Shown: positions 8,159-18,050, counted from the stretch's first letter. The stretch is 64,000 bases of DNA from Vibrio ichthyoenteri ATCC 700023 (GCF_000222605.1 NZ_AFWF01000319.1:1-64000), one strand, 5' to 3'. Translations and numbers: made by a program. Notes: generated by a model from the sequence alone, not told the origin.

Positions 8159-10570
8159 TTACAGTTGGCTAGACAATAAATTCAAATCCGATTGAATAGC
8201 ACCAGCCGTTACTTCTCGCCCGGCGCCAGGGCCTCGAATCACCAACGGATTGTCTTTGTACCATTTACTCTCTATGGCAAAGATGTTGTCACACGGCAGC
8301 AAGTTAGCTAAAGCATGCTCTTTGGCCAGCGCTTCAACGCCAACGGTGGCTTTGCCATTTTTTTCTAAACGCGCGACGTAGCGTAATACCTTATCTTCAC
8401 GTTGCGCCTTCTCTAACCTTTCGGCTAAGCGCTCGCTAAGCAATTGGCCTTTATCGAGAAAGTCATCCAGTGGCAGCTCAGCGAGCTCCTCTGGCACTAG
8501 GCTTTCCACTTTGACAGCTTCAGGTTCTAGAGACAGACCAGACTCACGCGCGAGAATCACCAATTTTCGCATCACATCCGAACCATCGAGATCATGGCGC
8601 GGGTCAGGCTCAGTCAGGCCTTGTTGCCACGCGAGATCAACCAATTCAGCAAATGGTACTTGGCCATCGTATTGTTGGAATAGCCAAGAGAGTGTGCCGG
8701 AGAAAATTCCGGAGAGCGCAATGATTTCATCACCACTTTCACGTAAATCACGCACAGTGTGGTTGATTGGTAGGCCAGCACCTACCGTGGCATTGTAGAG
8801 CCAGTGGCGGTTAATCTTGGCAAAGGCATCTTGTACTTGATGGTAGTATTCGCTGGAAGCAGAACCCGCTACCTTGTTGGCAGAGATAAGGTGCATGCCT
8901 TGCTCGGCAATTTCAACATAACGCTCGGCCAGCTCTTGGCTGGCGGTGACATCCAGTACCACTGCGTCATCATAGCCTTGAATCGCGCCTAGTTGTGCAA
9001 TCCACTCACCACCTTGATAAGGGACTGATTCGTCATCAAAGCGCTTGTTTGCGCTCGCCGCATCGATACCTTGTGGATTGAACCAATAGGTTTGGCTGTC
9101 GATCACCGCAACCAGTTCAAAGCTCATGCCACGACGCTTTTCGAGTTCAGTCTTTTGTTCGGCAAACAGATCCAGCCAACGACTGCCAATATTGCCTTTA
9201 CCACATAGAGCAATGGCAATGCGTTTTTGCGCTTGGAAAAGCTGCTTGTGAATGCCTTGCACTAAATCTTCGGTGGTGGTTTTGCGTAATATCGCTACCA
9301 AGCTAAGACCTGAAGTCGATTCACAAATAAATTCAACCGGCGCATTTTTTAACTGTTGGTAGAAGCCGTAGCAGTGATTAGCGTTCTTGGTTACACCCGC
9401 ACCGACCGCGGCCACCATCGAGAAGCCTTCTTTGAGTTTTATTTCTGCCTCGGTTGCGACATCTTGCAGATGACGTAGTGCACCGCCAGCAATTTCAGCG
9501 GTATAGGCTAAAAATAGGCTGTGCTGATCATCTTGTGCTTCAAACGCTAATGGCTCAAGTTGTGCGCGCTTAAGGCTGGCTAAGGTCTCTTTATAGAGGC
9601 GAGTAAAATCATGACCAGAGGCGAAGTTAAGCTGTATTAACATCACATCATCAAGTGAGGAGATAATTTTAGCCCCACGGCCAGAGGCGAGCACTCGTTC
9701 TATGCGTGTAGATCCAGATTCTGGCTGATAGCTGCAACGCAGATGACAATCCATCGCGCTTTGCGCTACAGGCTGTAGGGTGCGGCTATGCAGTACAGGC
9801 GCTGCTAGGCGGGCTAACTCGCTGGCTTCATCTAAGCGCAGTAGTGGTAATAAACAGGCATCCGCAATCAAGCGCGGATCGGCGCTGTACATACCGGCCA
9901 CGTCACTCCAAATCGTGACGCGAGAGACTTGCGCCAATGCGCCAATCACGGTGGCTGAATAGTCTGAACCATTGCGACCAAGTAGTACGGTATCGCCTTG
10001 ATGATCTTGCGCCATAAAGCCAGTAATTACGATGCGATGATGCGCGTGTTGTGCCAGTACTTCTTTAAGCAGAGGGTAGGATGCGCCGCGATCGACTTCT
10101 GGTTGGGTGCCGGCTTCTGCGCGTAAAAATGCGCGCGCATCTTGGGCGCGAGCAGGGAGATTTTGTTGATTGAGCAGCGCGGCCAATAAGCGCGACGACC
10201 AAACCTCACCATGGCCAAGTACTGCAGCTTGTGCGGCTTCATTTAGCGGCGCGGTTAATTCGCCAAGGGTGCTGATCTCATCATTGAGTTGCGCCAGTAG
10301 CGATGGCTTTATCTCATCGCTAATCAGTTCATCAATAAGATTGGTTTGAAATTGTTTGAGGTTTTGCAGTGCTTCATGGGCTAAACGACCATCTTTATTT
10401 AAGCCTTCTAAAAACTCAATCAGACGGTTGGTGGTTTTGCCCGCTGCAGACACCACCACCAAGTCTTCTGTGGACGAGTACTCTTTTAGAATATCAACCA
10501 CACGTCGATAACACTCTGGGTCCGCTAAGCTACTACCACCAAATTTATGCAGTTGGCGTTCTACGCTCAT
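8159..10570 (-). CDS. metL: Bifunctional aspartokinase II / homoserine dehydrogenase II
   Basis: 803 residues. The N-terminal aspartokinase domain begins with HKFGGSSLADPECY and includes the GRNGSDYSATV substrate loop; a regulatory segment links to the homoserine dehydrogenase domain from about residue 450, starting IALCGKGNIGSRW (NAD(P) binding), with GSGDEI-type and LSGIFSGTLSWLF motifs. It phosphorylates aspartate and reduces aspartate semialdehyde to homoserine for methionine. Similar length to E. coli MetL (810). The ATG abuts the metB TAA with no spacer, so the two are translationally coupled and under MetJ control. Confidence 0.96.
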   Translation of the reverse strand: MSVERQLHKFGGSSLADPECYRRVVDILKEYSSTEDLVVVSAAGKTTNRLIEFLEGLNKDGRLAHEALQNLKQFQTNLIDELISDEIKPSLLAQLNDEISTLGELTAPLNEAAQAAVLGHGEVWSSRLLAALLNQQNLPARAQDARAFLRAEAGTQPEVDRGASYPLLKEVLAQHAHHRIVITGFMAQDHQGDTVLLGRNGSDYSATVIGALAQVSRVTIWSDVAGMYSADPRLIADACLLPLLRLDEASELARLAAPVLHSRTLQPVAQSAMDCHLRCSYQPESGSTRIERVLASGRGAKIISSLDDVMLIQLNFASGHDFTRLYKETLASLKRAQLEPLAFEAQDDQHSLFLAYTAEIAGGALRHLQDVATEAEIKLKEGFSMVAAVGAGVTKNANHCYGFYQQLKNAPVEFICESTSGLSLVAILRKTTTEDLVQGIHKQLFQAQKRIAIALCGKGNIGSRWLDLFAEQKTELEKRRGMSFELVAVIDSQTYWFNPQGIDAASANKRFDDESVPYQGGEWIAQLGAIQGYDDAVVLDVTASQELAERYVEIAEQGMHLISANKVAGSASSEYYHQVQDAFAKINRHWLYNATVGAGLPINHTVRDLRESGDEIIALSGIFSGTLSWLFQQYDGQVPFAELVDLAWQQGLTEPDPRHDLDGSDVMRKLVILARESGLSLEPEAVKVESLVPEELAELPLDDFLDKGQLLSERLAERLEKAQREDKVLRYVARLEKNGKATVGVEALAKEHALANLLPCDNIFAIESKWYKDNPLVIRGPGAGREVTAGAIQSDLNLLSSQL

Positions 10571-11737
10571 TTAATTGCCCTCCAGAATAACATTAAAGGC
10601 TTGTTGTAAGTCTTCAATCAAATCTTGTGGATCTTCAAGACCAACAGATAGGCGCAGTAGCTGCTGAGAGACGCCAGCTTCGGCAAGGGCAGCTTCGCCC
10701 ATTGCACGGTGAGTCATGGACGCTGGGTGGCAAATTAGACTTTCCACACCTCCTAGTGACTCGGCGAGTGAGAAGAGCTTTAATGCGCCGACGAAGGTTT
10801 TCAGTTGCTCAAAGCTGCCACCAAATTCGAAGCTGAGCATGGAGCCAAAACCGGTTTGCTGTTTAAGCGCAATCTCATGGCCTGGATGTTCAGGTAAACT
10901 TGGGTGATAAATGCGTTCAATCAGCGAATGCGTTTTTAGATAATCGAGAATCTGCGCCGCGCCTTCTTCATGGCTGCGCATACGAGCACCTAGCGTGCGA
11001 ATACCGCGCAAAGTCATATAGCTATCGAATGGTGTGCCGGTTGCGCCAATGCAGTTGCCCCACCAAGCCAGATCGGTGGCATGTTGCTCTGTTTTGGTGA
11101 TCACCACGCCCCCAATCACATCGGAGTGACCATTGATAAATTTGGTAGTGGAGTGAATAACAAAGTCAGCGCCGAGTTCGAGAGGCTTTTGGTACACCGG
11201 TGTCAAAAAGGTATTGTCGACCGCGACTAAGGTATCGACCTGATGAGCTAGTTGGCACACTTGAGCAATATCGACCACGCGCACCAATGGGTTAGACGGT
11301 GTTTCGATCAGCAAAAGTTTTGGCTTTTGTGCTAACGCTTCTGTTAGCGCTTGCGGATCGGATTGGTCGACAAATAACACTTTAAAGTCGCCTTTTTGCG
11401 ATCGAGTATTAAATAGTCGGTAGGTGCCGCCATAGCAATCATGCGGTGCGACAATCAAATCGTCAGGGCCAAGAAAGGTTGTGACCCACAAATTTAAAGC
11501 AGAAGTACCACAGTTGGTCACCACTGCACCCTTGCCGGATTCAAGCTCGAACAAAGTTTGTTCTAATAAACCGCGATTTGGATTACCAGAACGGGTATAA
11601 TCGTACTTAGGGACATCACCAAAAGCTGGGAAACCATAGTTGGTCGACAAGTAGATAGGTGGAACTACAGCGTGGTGTTGGGTGTCGGACTCAATGCCTG
11701 TGCGAACAGCGATAGTGGCAGGTTTGCGGGTGCTCAT
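10571..11737 (-). CDS. metB: Cystathionine gamma-synthase
   Basis: 388 residues, ATG 11737 with AAGGAA upstream. PLP enzyme of the Cys/Met metabolism family; it condenses O-succinylhomoserine with cysteine to cystathionine. Motifs include YDYTRSGNPNRGLLEQ, VDNTFLTPVYQKPLELGAD and the PLP lysine in VIHSTTKFINGHSDVIGG. Length matches E. coli MetB (386). First gene of the metBL operon, divergent from metJ, with four MetJ boxes in its upstream region. Confidence 0.96.
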   Translation of the reverse strand: MSTRKPATIAVRTGIESDTQHHAVVPPIYLSTNYGFPAFGDVPKYDYTRSGNPNRGLLEQTLFELESGKGAVVTNCGTSALNLWVTTFLGPDDLIVAPHDCYGGTYRLFNTRSQKGDFKVLFVDQSDPQALTEALAQKPKLLLIETPSNPLVRVVDIAQVCQLAHQVDTLVAVDNTFLTPVYQKPLELGADFVIHSTTKFINGHSDVIGGVVITKTEQHATDLAWWGNCIGATGTPFDSYMTLRGIRTLGARMRSHEEGAAQILDYLKTHSLIERIYHPSLPEHPGHEIALKQQTGFGSMLSFEFGGSFEQLKTFVGALKLFSLAESLGGVESLICHPASMTHRAMGEAALAEAGVSQQLLRLSVGLEDPQDLIEDLQQAFNVILEGN

Positions 11738-11872
11738 AAGTGTTTCCTTCCGAACAATAGTAACTTGTCAGTACGAATAGGCTGACCAATCAGCAACGCT
11801 CTTTTTACTCGAGTTATTGCCTGATACAACGTATTCACAATCCATTCACTCTACTTTACTTCTCATTTTTTA

Positions 11873-11904
11873 AGACGTCAATACATCCAGACGTCTATAT
11901 GTCT
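11873..11904. promoter_or_regulatory. MetJ operator in the metJ-metB divergent region
   Basis: Four tandem 8-bp met boxes: AGACGTCA, ATACATCC, AGACGTCT (exact consensus), ATATGTCT. Placed between metB (-) and metJ (+), it should give repression of metBL and autoregulation of metJ. Confidence 0.92.
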
Positions 11905-11978
11905 TTGCTTGTAGCCTTAAAAGCCGCTAAAATTAACCTCTAGAAAAATTATATCTAACTACAATGTGAAGGTGCGCA

Positions 11979-12296
11979 ATGGCAGACTGGAATGGCGAAT
12001 ACATAAGTCCATACGCTGAACATGGAAAGAAAAGCGAACAAGTAAAAAAAATTACCGTTTCAATTCCATTAAAAGTATTGAAGGTATTAACCGATGAGCG
12101 AACTCGCCGTCAGATTAATAACCTACGCCATGCAACAAACAGTGAGCTACTTTGCGAAGCATTTCTTCATGCTTACACAGGCCAGCCGCTGCCAACGGAT
12201 GAAGACTTACGTAAAGATCGTCCTGATGATATTCCAACAGAAGCGAAGCAATTGATGACCGCGATGGGCATCGAATTTGAAGCTTTTGATGACTAA
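11979..12296 (+). CDS. metJ: Methionine repressor MetJ
   Basis: 105 residues. Ribbon-helix-helix repressor: the DNA-contacting strand lies in [20 protein letters not shown] and the helices in [20 protein letters not shown]. It binds met boxes as a dimer when complexed with S-adenosylmethionine. Start ATG 11979 has GAAGGTG upstream. Length equals E. coli MetJ (105). Divergent from metBL with the shared operator at 11873-11904; ends in its own terminator. Confidence 0.97.
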   Translation: MADWNGEYISPYAEHGKKSEQVKKITVSIPLKVLKVLTDERTRRQINNLRHATNSELLCEAFLHAYTGQPLPTDEDLRKDRPDDIPTEAKQLMTAMGIEFEAFDD

Positions 12297-12342
12297 TATT
12301 GTTCTTGTTGGAGCGAGCACCATTCCAACCTGATATAAAAAA

Positions 12343-12366
12343 CCGCAGCGATGGCTGCGGTTTTTT
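12343..12366 (+). terminator. metJ terminator
   Basis: CCGCAGC (12343-12349), GCTGCGG (12354-12360), T run to 12366. Confidence 0.88.
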
Positions 12367-12412
12367 GTTTTTAATGAAAAGGATTTGAGAATCGAGATCA
12401 TTACCTTTAGCC

Positions 12413-12446
12413 TTCTCGCTTCTCGCTTCTCGCTTCTCGCTTCTCT
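12413..12446. repeat. Heptamer tandem array TTCTCGC
   Basis: Four exact copies of TTCTCGC (12413-12440) plus a partial TTCTCT. The array reaches into the stop codon of the malic enzyme gene (TAG on the minus strand at 12447-12445). A related heptamer array lies at 18841-18868. Confidence 0.9.
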
Positions 12447-13719
12447 AGCTCATATACCCTTCAGGCATTTCAATACGTGCGACACCTGAATCAACCGCCG
12501 CTTGAGCCACCGCTTTCGCCACTCGTGGCAGTAGGCGAGGGTCCATTGGTTTTGGAATAATGTAGTTAGAGCTAAATTGTAATGATTCCACTCCAGCAGC
12601 TTGCAATACTTCAACCGGTACAGGCTCTTTTGCCAACTGGCGAATCGCCTCGACCGCGGCTAATTTCATCTCATCATTAATTTCACTGGCACGTACATCG
12701 AGCGCACCACGGAAAATAAACGGGAAGCACAGTACGTTGTTAACTTGGTTCGGGTAGTCACTACGGCCCGTACCCATTATTAAATCATCACGCACTTGAT
12801 GCGCCAGTTCCGGTTTGATTTCCGGATCAGGGTTAGAGCAGGCAAATACAATTGGCTTATCTGCCATCAGTTTTAGCGCTTCTGGTGGCAACAGGTTTGG
12901 CCCTGATACGCCAAGGAACAGATCGGCACCTTCAATCACATCTTCTAACGTGCGTTTATCGGTGTTGTTGGCGAACAGCTTTTTGTATTCATTCAAATCA
13001 TCGCGACGAGTGTGGATCACGCCTTTGCGGTCCAGCATGTAGATTTTCTCACGCATGGCGCCACATTTGATCAGCAGCTCCATACACGCCACGGCTGCTG
13101 CGCCTGCACCGAGACAAACAATGGTCGCATCTTCGAGCTTTTTACCTTGTAGCTCGACAGCGTTGAGCATGCCCGCCGCGGTAACAATTGCCGTACCGTG
13201 CTGATCATCATGGAAGACTGGTACATCACAACGCTCAATCAATTGTTTTTCAATTTCAAAACAGTCTGGTGCTTTGATGTCTTCTAAATTGATACCACCA
13301 AAGGTGTCGGCAATATTGGCTACCGTATCGACAAACTCTTCGATAGTGCGGTGTTTGACTTCAATATCAATCGAGTTTAAGCCAGCAAAGCGTTTGAAGA
13401 GCAGTGCTTTACCTTCCATAACAGGCTTTGATGCCAAAGGACCAAGATTACCTAAACCAAGAATCGCCGTACCATTTGAGATCACCGCGACCATGTTACC
13501 TTTTGCCGTGTACTTATAAACGTTATCTGGGTTCTGCGCGATCTCACGTACAGGCTCAGCAACGCCTGGGCTGTATGCCAGCGCCAGATCTAATGCAGTT
13601 TCAGCAGGTTTGGTCAGCTCAACCGCAATCTTACCCGCCGTTGGAAGGGCGTGGTAATCCAGTGCTTGTTGGCGGAACTTTTCTTCAGCGGTTAATTCTT
13701 GGGAGTGGTCATCTGACAT
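12445..13719 (-). CDS. NAD(P)-dependent malic enzyme, short form
   Basis: 424 residues, ATG 13719. Oxidative decarboxylation of malate to pyruvate. Motifs: YSPGVAEPVREIA, the NAD(P) Rossmann segment VCLGAGAAAVACMELL and the FACSNPDPEI segment. It covers only the malic-enzyme domains; E. coli MaeB (about 759 residues) carries an extra phosphotransacetylase-like C-terminal domain absent here. Cofactor preference cannot be fixed by eye. It stands alone between metJ and rpmE; its 3' end touches a heptamer repeat array. I leave the symbol blank because this short form is named differently between genomes. Confidence 0.9.
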   Translation of the reverse strand: MSDDHSQELTAEEKFRQQALDYHALPTAGKIAVELTKPAETALDLALAYSPGVAEPVREIAQNPDNVYKYTAKGNMVAVISNGTAILGLGNLGPLASKPVMEGKALLFKRFAGLNSIDIEVKHRTIEEFVDTVANIADTFGGINLEDIKAPDCFEIEKQLIERCDVPVFHDDQHGTAIVTAAGMLNAVELQGKKLEDATIVCLGAGAAAVACMELLIKCGAMREKIYMLDRKGVIHTRRDDLNEYKKLFANNTDKRTLEDVIEGADLFLGVSGPNLLPPEALKLMADKPIVFACSNPDPEIKPELAHQVRDDLIMGTGRSDYPNQVNNVLCFPFIFRGALDVRASEINDEMKLAAVEAIRQLAKEPVPVEVLQAAGVESLQFSSNYIIPKPMDPRLLPRVAKAVAQAAVDSGVARIEMPEGYMS

Positions 13720-13918
13720 AAGGCTAGGCTCTCTTATAATTGATTCTTTTGTAGTAATTGTTAAGCAAAAGTTATTCTAGAGGAAGCAAGTCAAGCTGCA
13801 TAGCGAGGATTGCGATTGATATTGCCATTGTAGGCCGATTGTCAGCTGATAAGACCAGATAGCTCACAAAATGGAATAGAAGGGGTGAGAAGAAAGGGAA
13901 ATGACAGGCAATAAAAAA

Positions 13919-13940
13919 GGACGCCTAAGCGTCCTTTTTT
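13919..13940. terminator. Terminator downstream of rpmE
   Basis: GGACGC (13919-13924), CTAA, GCGTCC (13929-13934), flanked by six As and six Ts, hence usable on the rpmE (minus) strand. Confidence 0.8.
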
Positions 13941-13962
13941 CAATTTAGTATCAAAGCAGAAA

Positions 13963-14181
13963 TTACTTCTTGCTTGATAGTGCACCGAAGCGCTTGTTGA
14001 AGCGATCAACACGGCCGCCTGTATCTACGATACGTTGCTTACCAGTGTAGAATGGGTGACATTTGTCACATACGTCTAGGTGGATAGACTCTTTAGTTAG
14101 AGTTGAGTTGAACTCAAAAGAGTTACCGCAAGAACAAGTAGCGCTTACTGCTTTGTATTCTGGGTGGATACCAGCTTTCAT
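13963..14181 (-). CDS. rpmE: 50S ribosomal protein L31
   Basis: 72 residues. Four cysteines (C16, C18, C37, C40: CSCG and CDKC) make this the zinc-containing form of L31, whose Zn-free paralogue normally replaces it under zinc starvation. KAGIHPEY at the N-terminus and HPFYTGKQ are family signatures. ATG 14181 with GGAGAA-type site upstream. Located upstream of and divergent from priA, as in E. coli. The 5' leader can fold (next entry), consistent with autoregulation. Confidence 0.97.
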   Translation of the reverse strand: MKAGIHPEYKAVSATCSCGNSFEFNSTLTKESIHLDVCDKCHPFYTGKQRIVDTGGRVDRFNKRFGALSSKK

Positions 14182-14230
14182 GGGAGAACCTCAAATAGGC
14201 CGTGTCGCTATCCGAATCTAAGCCGGACAC
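14182..14230 (-). promoter_or_regulatory. Possible L31 autoregulatory mRNA leader
   Basis: The rpmE leader folds with GTGTC (14230-14226 on the minus strand) pairing GACAC (14206-14202) around an inner CCG/CGG pair. Gammaproteobacterial L31 leader RNAs are an established class; that this sequence belongs to it is inference, since a covariance-model search could not be run. Confidence 0.4.
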
Positions 14231-14498
14231 CACACGTAGTTAATAAAAAAATTTCGCTCTACCGCCGAATGAACGAATCATCAGCCATAGTGCTAAGGCG
14301 CAGTATAGTAATGAATCCTCGGGTGAGGATCAACTGATTTACCCAAATAATCGCTACTTTTTTCACCAGTAGCGAGTGGTTAAACGTTCACGCTGCTATT
14401 TGCCGTGAGTTGGCATGCTGTGGGCTTAAAATAGAATCGCTGCGGGTTTTGCTTTAGACTGTTTGGCGTGTACTCCTAACTCATGCTGCCAAATCTAT
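14231..14498. other. Divergent rpmE/priA promoter region with two hairpins
   Basis: Together with the leader this makes a 317-bp gene-free gap. Two clean hairpins face priA: ATCCTC-GGGT-GAGGAT (14315-14330) and TCGCTAC/GTAGCGA (14351-14375). Neither has a T run. No ORF seen. Confidence 0.4.
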
Positions 14499-16700
14499 AT
14501 GCGCCCAACTATTGCTCGAGTGGCCTTGCCTGTTCCACTGGATAAGCAATTCGATTACCTGATCCCTAGCCACCTATTTCCTATTATCGGTGGGCGTGTT
14601 TCTGTGCCATTTGGTCGCCAGTCATTGATTGGGATTGTGACTGAATTGACCAATCAATCTGAGTTTAGTCACAGCCAACTTAAGCCAATCAAGCAAGTGC
14701 TCGATCAGCAACCCGTGTGGCCAGAATCGCTTTATCAGTTGCTTAAATGGTGTAGTCAGTTTTACCAACACCCATTGGGTGACACCTTGGCTAACGCGAT
14801 GCCTTCGGCACTGCGCAAAGGTAAAGCGGCCGATTTTTCGACGCTGGTGGAATGGCAGTTAACGGAGCAAGGTAAGAATCAGCTGATGCTTGGCTTCGGT
14901 CGAGCGGTAAAGCAAGAGCAAGCAATGCGCGCTTTGCAATACGGCGCGGTTTCTCATCAACAATTGCTTGAGCAAGATATCAACAGTACGGTACTGAAAA
15001 ACTTAGTAGAAAAAGGTTGGGTGGAATCGATTGAGAAAAAACCGACCATTCACGCTTGGCCTAGTGATATCGAAGCTGCGGTTGATAAACCGAAATTAAA
15101 CCAAGAGCAAGCGGTGGCCATTGCGACGGTCAATAGTGCTGATGGTTTTGGTTGTTATTTGCTAGAAGGGGTGACAGGTTCTGGCAAAACCGAGGTCTAT
15201 CTCAACCTAATCAAACCGGTACTGGAAGCGGGCAAGCAAGCCCTGGTTTTGGTACCTGAAATAGGCTTAACACCACAAACTATCAACCGTTTTCGTAAGC
15301 GTTTTAATGTGCCGGTGGAAGTTATCCATTCTGGTTTGAATGAAACTGAGCGTCTCAATGCGTGGTTATCGGCACGTGATAAAGCGGCGGGAATTGTGAT
15401 TGGTACACGTTCTGCGCTGCTGACCCCCTTCGCTGACCTCGGCATCATTATTGTCGATGAAGAGCATGACTCTTCTTATAAACAGCAAGATAGCCTGCGT
15501 TATCATGCCCGAGATGTAGCGGTGATGCGCGCCAACAAAGCGCAGATCCCGATTGTACTGGGCTCGGCAACGCCGGCATTAGAGACCTTACACAATGCGT
15601 TGACGGGTAAGTATCATTATCTGCAATTAACGCAGCGTGCTGGTAATGCGAAACCGACTACCAACAAAGTGCTCGATGTAAAAGGACTTTATTTGGAAAG
15701 TGGCTTGTCTGCGCCGTTGATTGCAGAGATGCGTAAGCACCTTTCGGCCGGTAATCAGGTGATGCTGTTTCTTAACCGCCGCGGTTTTTCTCCTGCTTTG
15801 ATGTGCCATGAGTGTGGCTGGATTGCAGAATGTAAACGTTGTGATGCCTACTATACCTACCACCAATACAGCAATGAAATCCGTTGCCATCACTGTGGCT
15901 CGCAACAACCGATTATTCATCAGTGCCAAGGTTGTGGCTCGACCAATTTAGTTACCGTTGGGGTAGGTACTGAGCAGTTAGAAGGGCAGCTCAGTCAGTT
16001 GTTTCCTGATTACAAAGCGATTCGTATTGATCGTGATAGCACTCGACGTAAAGGCAGTTTAGAAAGCGCCTTAACTGCGATTCGTAAAGGCGAATATCAA
16101 ATTTTGATTGGTACGCAGATGCTGGCTAAAGGTCACCATTTCCCTGATGTTACTTTGGTGGCATTGCTTGATGTTGATGGTTCACTGTACAGTAGTGACT
16201 TCCGCGCATCGGAACGTTTGGCGCAATTGTTTATTCAGGTGGCAGGGCGAGCAGGACGAGCAAGTAAACCGGGTGAGGTTATTTTGCAAACCCATCATCC
16301 TGAGCATACTTTGTTGCAAGCATTGCTTAATCAAAGCTATGGGCACTTTGCTCAAACTGCATTGCAAGAGCGTAAAATGGCGATGTTGCCGCCTTATACC
16401 TATTTAACCTTGCTGCGCGCTGAAGCCAATAACAGTCAGGTGGTGGAATCCTTTTTAAGGCAAGTTCGCTATACCTTGGAAGCACATCCTTTATTTGATG
16501 ACACTTGCCAAGTATTAGGGCCAACACCTGCACCATTAGCAAAGAAAGCGGGTAAGTATCGCTGGCAGCTATTGTTGCAAACGCAAACTCGGCCGTTAAT
16601 GCAGCGATTATTGATGAGTGCGAAACCGGCTATTGAGTTATTGCCTGATAGCAAAAAAGTACGTTGGTCGCTAGACATAGAACCACAAGATTTAAGCTAG
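14499..16700 (+). CDS. priA: Primosomal protein N', replication restart helicase PriA
   Basis: 733 residues from ATG 14499; an in-frame TTG at 14463 is possible but the ATG start MRPTIARVALPVPLDKQFDY aligns with E. coli PriA. It is a 3'-5' superfamily 2 DNA helicase that reloads the replisome at stalled forks. Visible: N-terminal DNA-binding domain, Walker A GVTGSGKT near residue 225, DEEH box (IIVDEEHDSSYK), and the zinc-binding cysteines (CHECGW, CKRCD, CHHCG, CQGCG) between the two helicase lobes. The ribosome-binding site is weak. Followed by cytR and ftsN as in E. coli. Confidence 0.96.
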   Translation: MRPTIARVALPVPLDKQFDYLIPSHLFPIIGGRVSVPFGRQSLIGIVTELTNQSEFSHSQLKPIKQVLDQQPVWPESLYQLLKWCSQFYQHPLGDTLANAMPSALRKGKAADFSTLVEWQLTEQGKNQLMLGFGRAVKQEQAMRALQYGAVSHQQLLEQDINSTVLKNLVEKGWVESIEKKPTIHAWPSDIEAAVDKPKLNQEQAVAIATVNSADGFGCYLLEGVTGSGKTEVYLNLIKPVLEAGKQALVLVPEIGLTPQTINRFRKRFNVPVEVIHSGLNETERLNAWLSARDKAAGIVIGTRSALLTPFADLGIIIVDEEHDSSYKQQDSLRYHARDVAVMRANKAQIPIVLGSATPALETLHNALTGKYHYLQLTQRAGNAKPTTNKVLDVKGLYLESGLSAPLIAEMRKHLSAGNQVMLFLNRRGFSPALMCHECGWIAECKRCDAYYTYHQYSNEIRCHHCGSQQPIIHQCQGCGSTNLVTVGVGTEQLEGQLSQLFPDYKAIRIDRDSTRRKGSLESALTAIRKGEYQILIGTQMLAKGHHFPDVTLVALLDVDGSLYSSDFRASERLAQLFIQVAGRAGRASKPGEVILQTHHPEHTLLQALLNQSYGHFAQTALQERKMAMLPPYTYLTLLRAEANNSQVVESFLRQVRYTLEAHPLFDDTCQVLGPTPAPLAKKAGKYRWQLLLQTQTRPLMQRLLMSAKPAIELLPDSKKVRWSLDIEPQDLS

Positions 16701-16986
16701 CGGTCAGTTTACAATGTCACGTACGTTGAATGAGAACGTAATTTTGTGACGTAAATCTCTATCTCGGGTTGGGTTTTGTTAAATCTCCCGTAACTTTATA
16801 GCGTGAAATAAATAAACTAGTAGCTGACGCTTTACGCACCTTAGTGAATAAAAAGGTAAACGATTGCGCATCGTCAGTGGCAATGAACAATAAATCAAAG
16901 AATGGGTTTAAACTCATCAAGATTTTCATACGGTTTAGGTGGCCAAGACGCTACCGCCAAAGGAACTAACTAAGAGGGTTACATTT

Positions 16987-17994
16987 ATGGCGACAATGAA
17001 GGATGTTGCCCAGCTCGCGGGAGTTTCAACAGCGACGGTATCGAGGGCGCTGATGAATCCTGAAAAAGTCTCTTCTGCCACGCGTAAGCGCGTTGAAGAC
17101 GCTGTGTTAGAAGCTGGCTATTCCCCAAATTCTTTAGCGCGTAATTTACGTCGCAACGAATCAAAAACCATCATCGCGATTATCCCTGACATTTGCGATC
17201 CTTATTACACGGAGATCATCCGCGGTATTGAAGATGCGGCAATGGAGCATGGCTATATAGTTTTGCTAGGTGATAGCGGTCAACAGAAAAGACGCGAGAA
17301 CTCATTTGTGAACTTGGTGTTCACCAAGCAAGCCGATGGCATGCTATTGCTGGGAACGGACTTACCGTTTGATGTCAGCAAGCCTGAGCAGAAAAACCTA
17401 CCGCCAATGGTCATGGCGTGTGAGTTTGCTCCAGAGCTAGAATTGCCAACGGTGCACATTGATAACCTCACGTCCGCATTTGAAGTGGTTAACTACCTGA
17501 CTCAATTGGGTCATAAGCGTATCGCTCAGATTTCAGGCCCGGAAACGGCGACCTTGTGTCAATTCCGCCAGCAAGGCTATCAGCAAGCATTGCGTCGTGC
17601 GGGTATTACCATGAACCCGACTTACAGCACATTTGGTGAATTCACTTTTGAGGCGGGCGCAAAAGCGGTAAGACAATTACTGGCGCTGCCTGAGCCGCCA
17701 ACCGCAATTTTCTGTCACAATGATGCGATGGCGATTGGCGCAATCCAAGAAGCGAAACGTCTTGGTTTACGTGTGCCGCAAGATCTGTCTGTGGTTGGTT
17801 TTGATGATATTCAGTTCGCCCAATATTGCGATCCACCATTGACGACTATCTCGCAACCTCGTTATGAGATTGGTCGTCAAGCGATGTTGATGATGCTGGA
17901 ACTACTGCGTGGTCATGATGTTCGCGCGGGATCACGTTTGCTCGAAACGCAATTAGTGGTGCGTAAGAGTGCGGCGCCACCAAGAAGCATTTAA
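16987..17994 (+). CDS. cytR: LacI-family nucleoside regulator CytR
   Basis: 335 residues from ATG 16987, with AGAGGG eight bases upstream; GTG 16939 would add a non-conserved tail. The N-terminal HTH (MKDVAQLAGVSTATVSRALM) and the periplasmic-binding-protein-like domain (SKTIIAIIPDICDPYYTEII, then MVMACEFAPELELPTVHIDN) align closely with E. coli CytR. It represses nucleoside uptake and catabolism genes together with CRP and is induced by cytidine. In V. cholerae it has also been linked to natural competence, of interest because pilMNOPQ lies in this window. 286-bp upstream gap, own terminator. Confidence 0.94.
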   Translation: MATMKDVAQLAGVSTATVSRALMNPEKVSSATRKRVEDAVLEAGYSPNSLARNLRRNESKTIIAIIPDICDPYYTEIIRGIEDAAMEHGYIVLLGDSGQQKRRENSFVNLVFTKQADGMLLLGTDLPFDVSKPEQKNLPPMVMACEFAPELELPTVHIDNLTSAFEVVNYLTQLGHKRIAQISGPETATLCQFRQQGYQQALRRAGITMNPTYSTFGEFTFEAGAKAVRQLLALPEPPTAIFCHNDAMAIGAIQEAKRLGLRVPQDLSVVGFDDIQFAQYCDPPLTTISQPRYEIGRQAMLMMLELLRGHDVRAGSRLLETQLVVRKSAAPPRSI

Positions 17995-18019
17995 TTTCAC
18001 ACCGTAATTAATTTACATG

Positions 18020-18050
18020 AAAAACGACGCCAATCTGAGCGTCGTTTTTT
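18020..18050 (+). terminator. cytR terminator
   Basis: AAAACGACGC (18021-18030) pairs with GCGTCGTTTT (18039-18048), continuing into TTTT. Confidence 0.88.
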
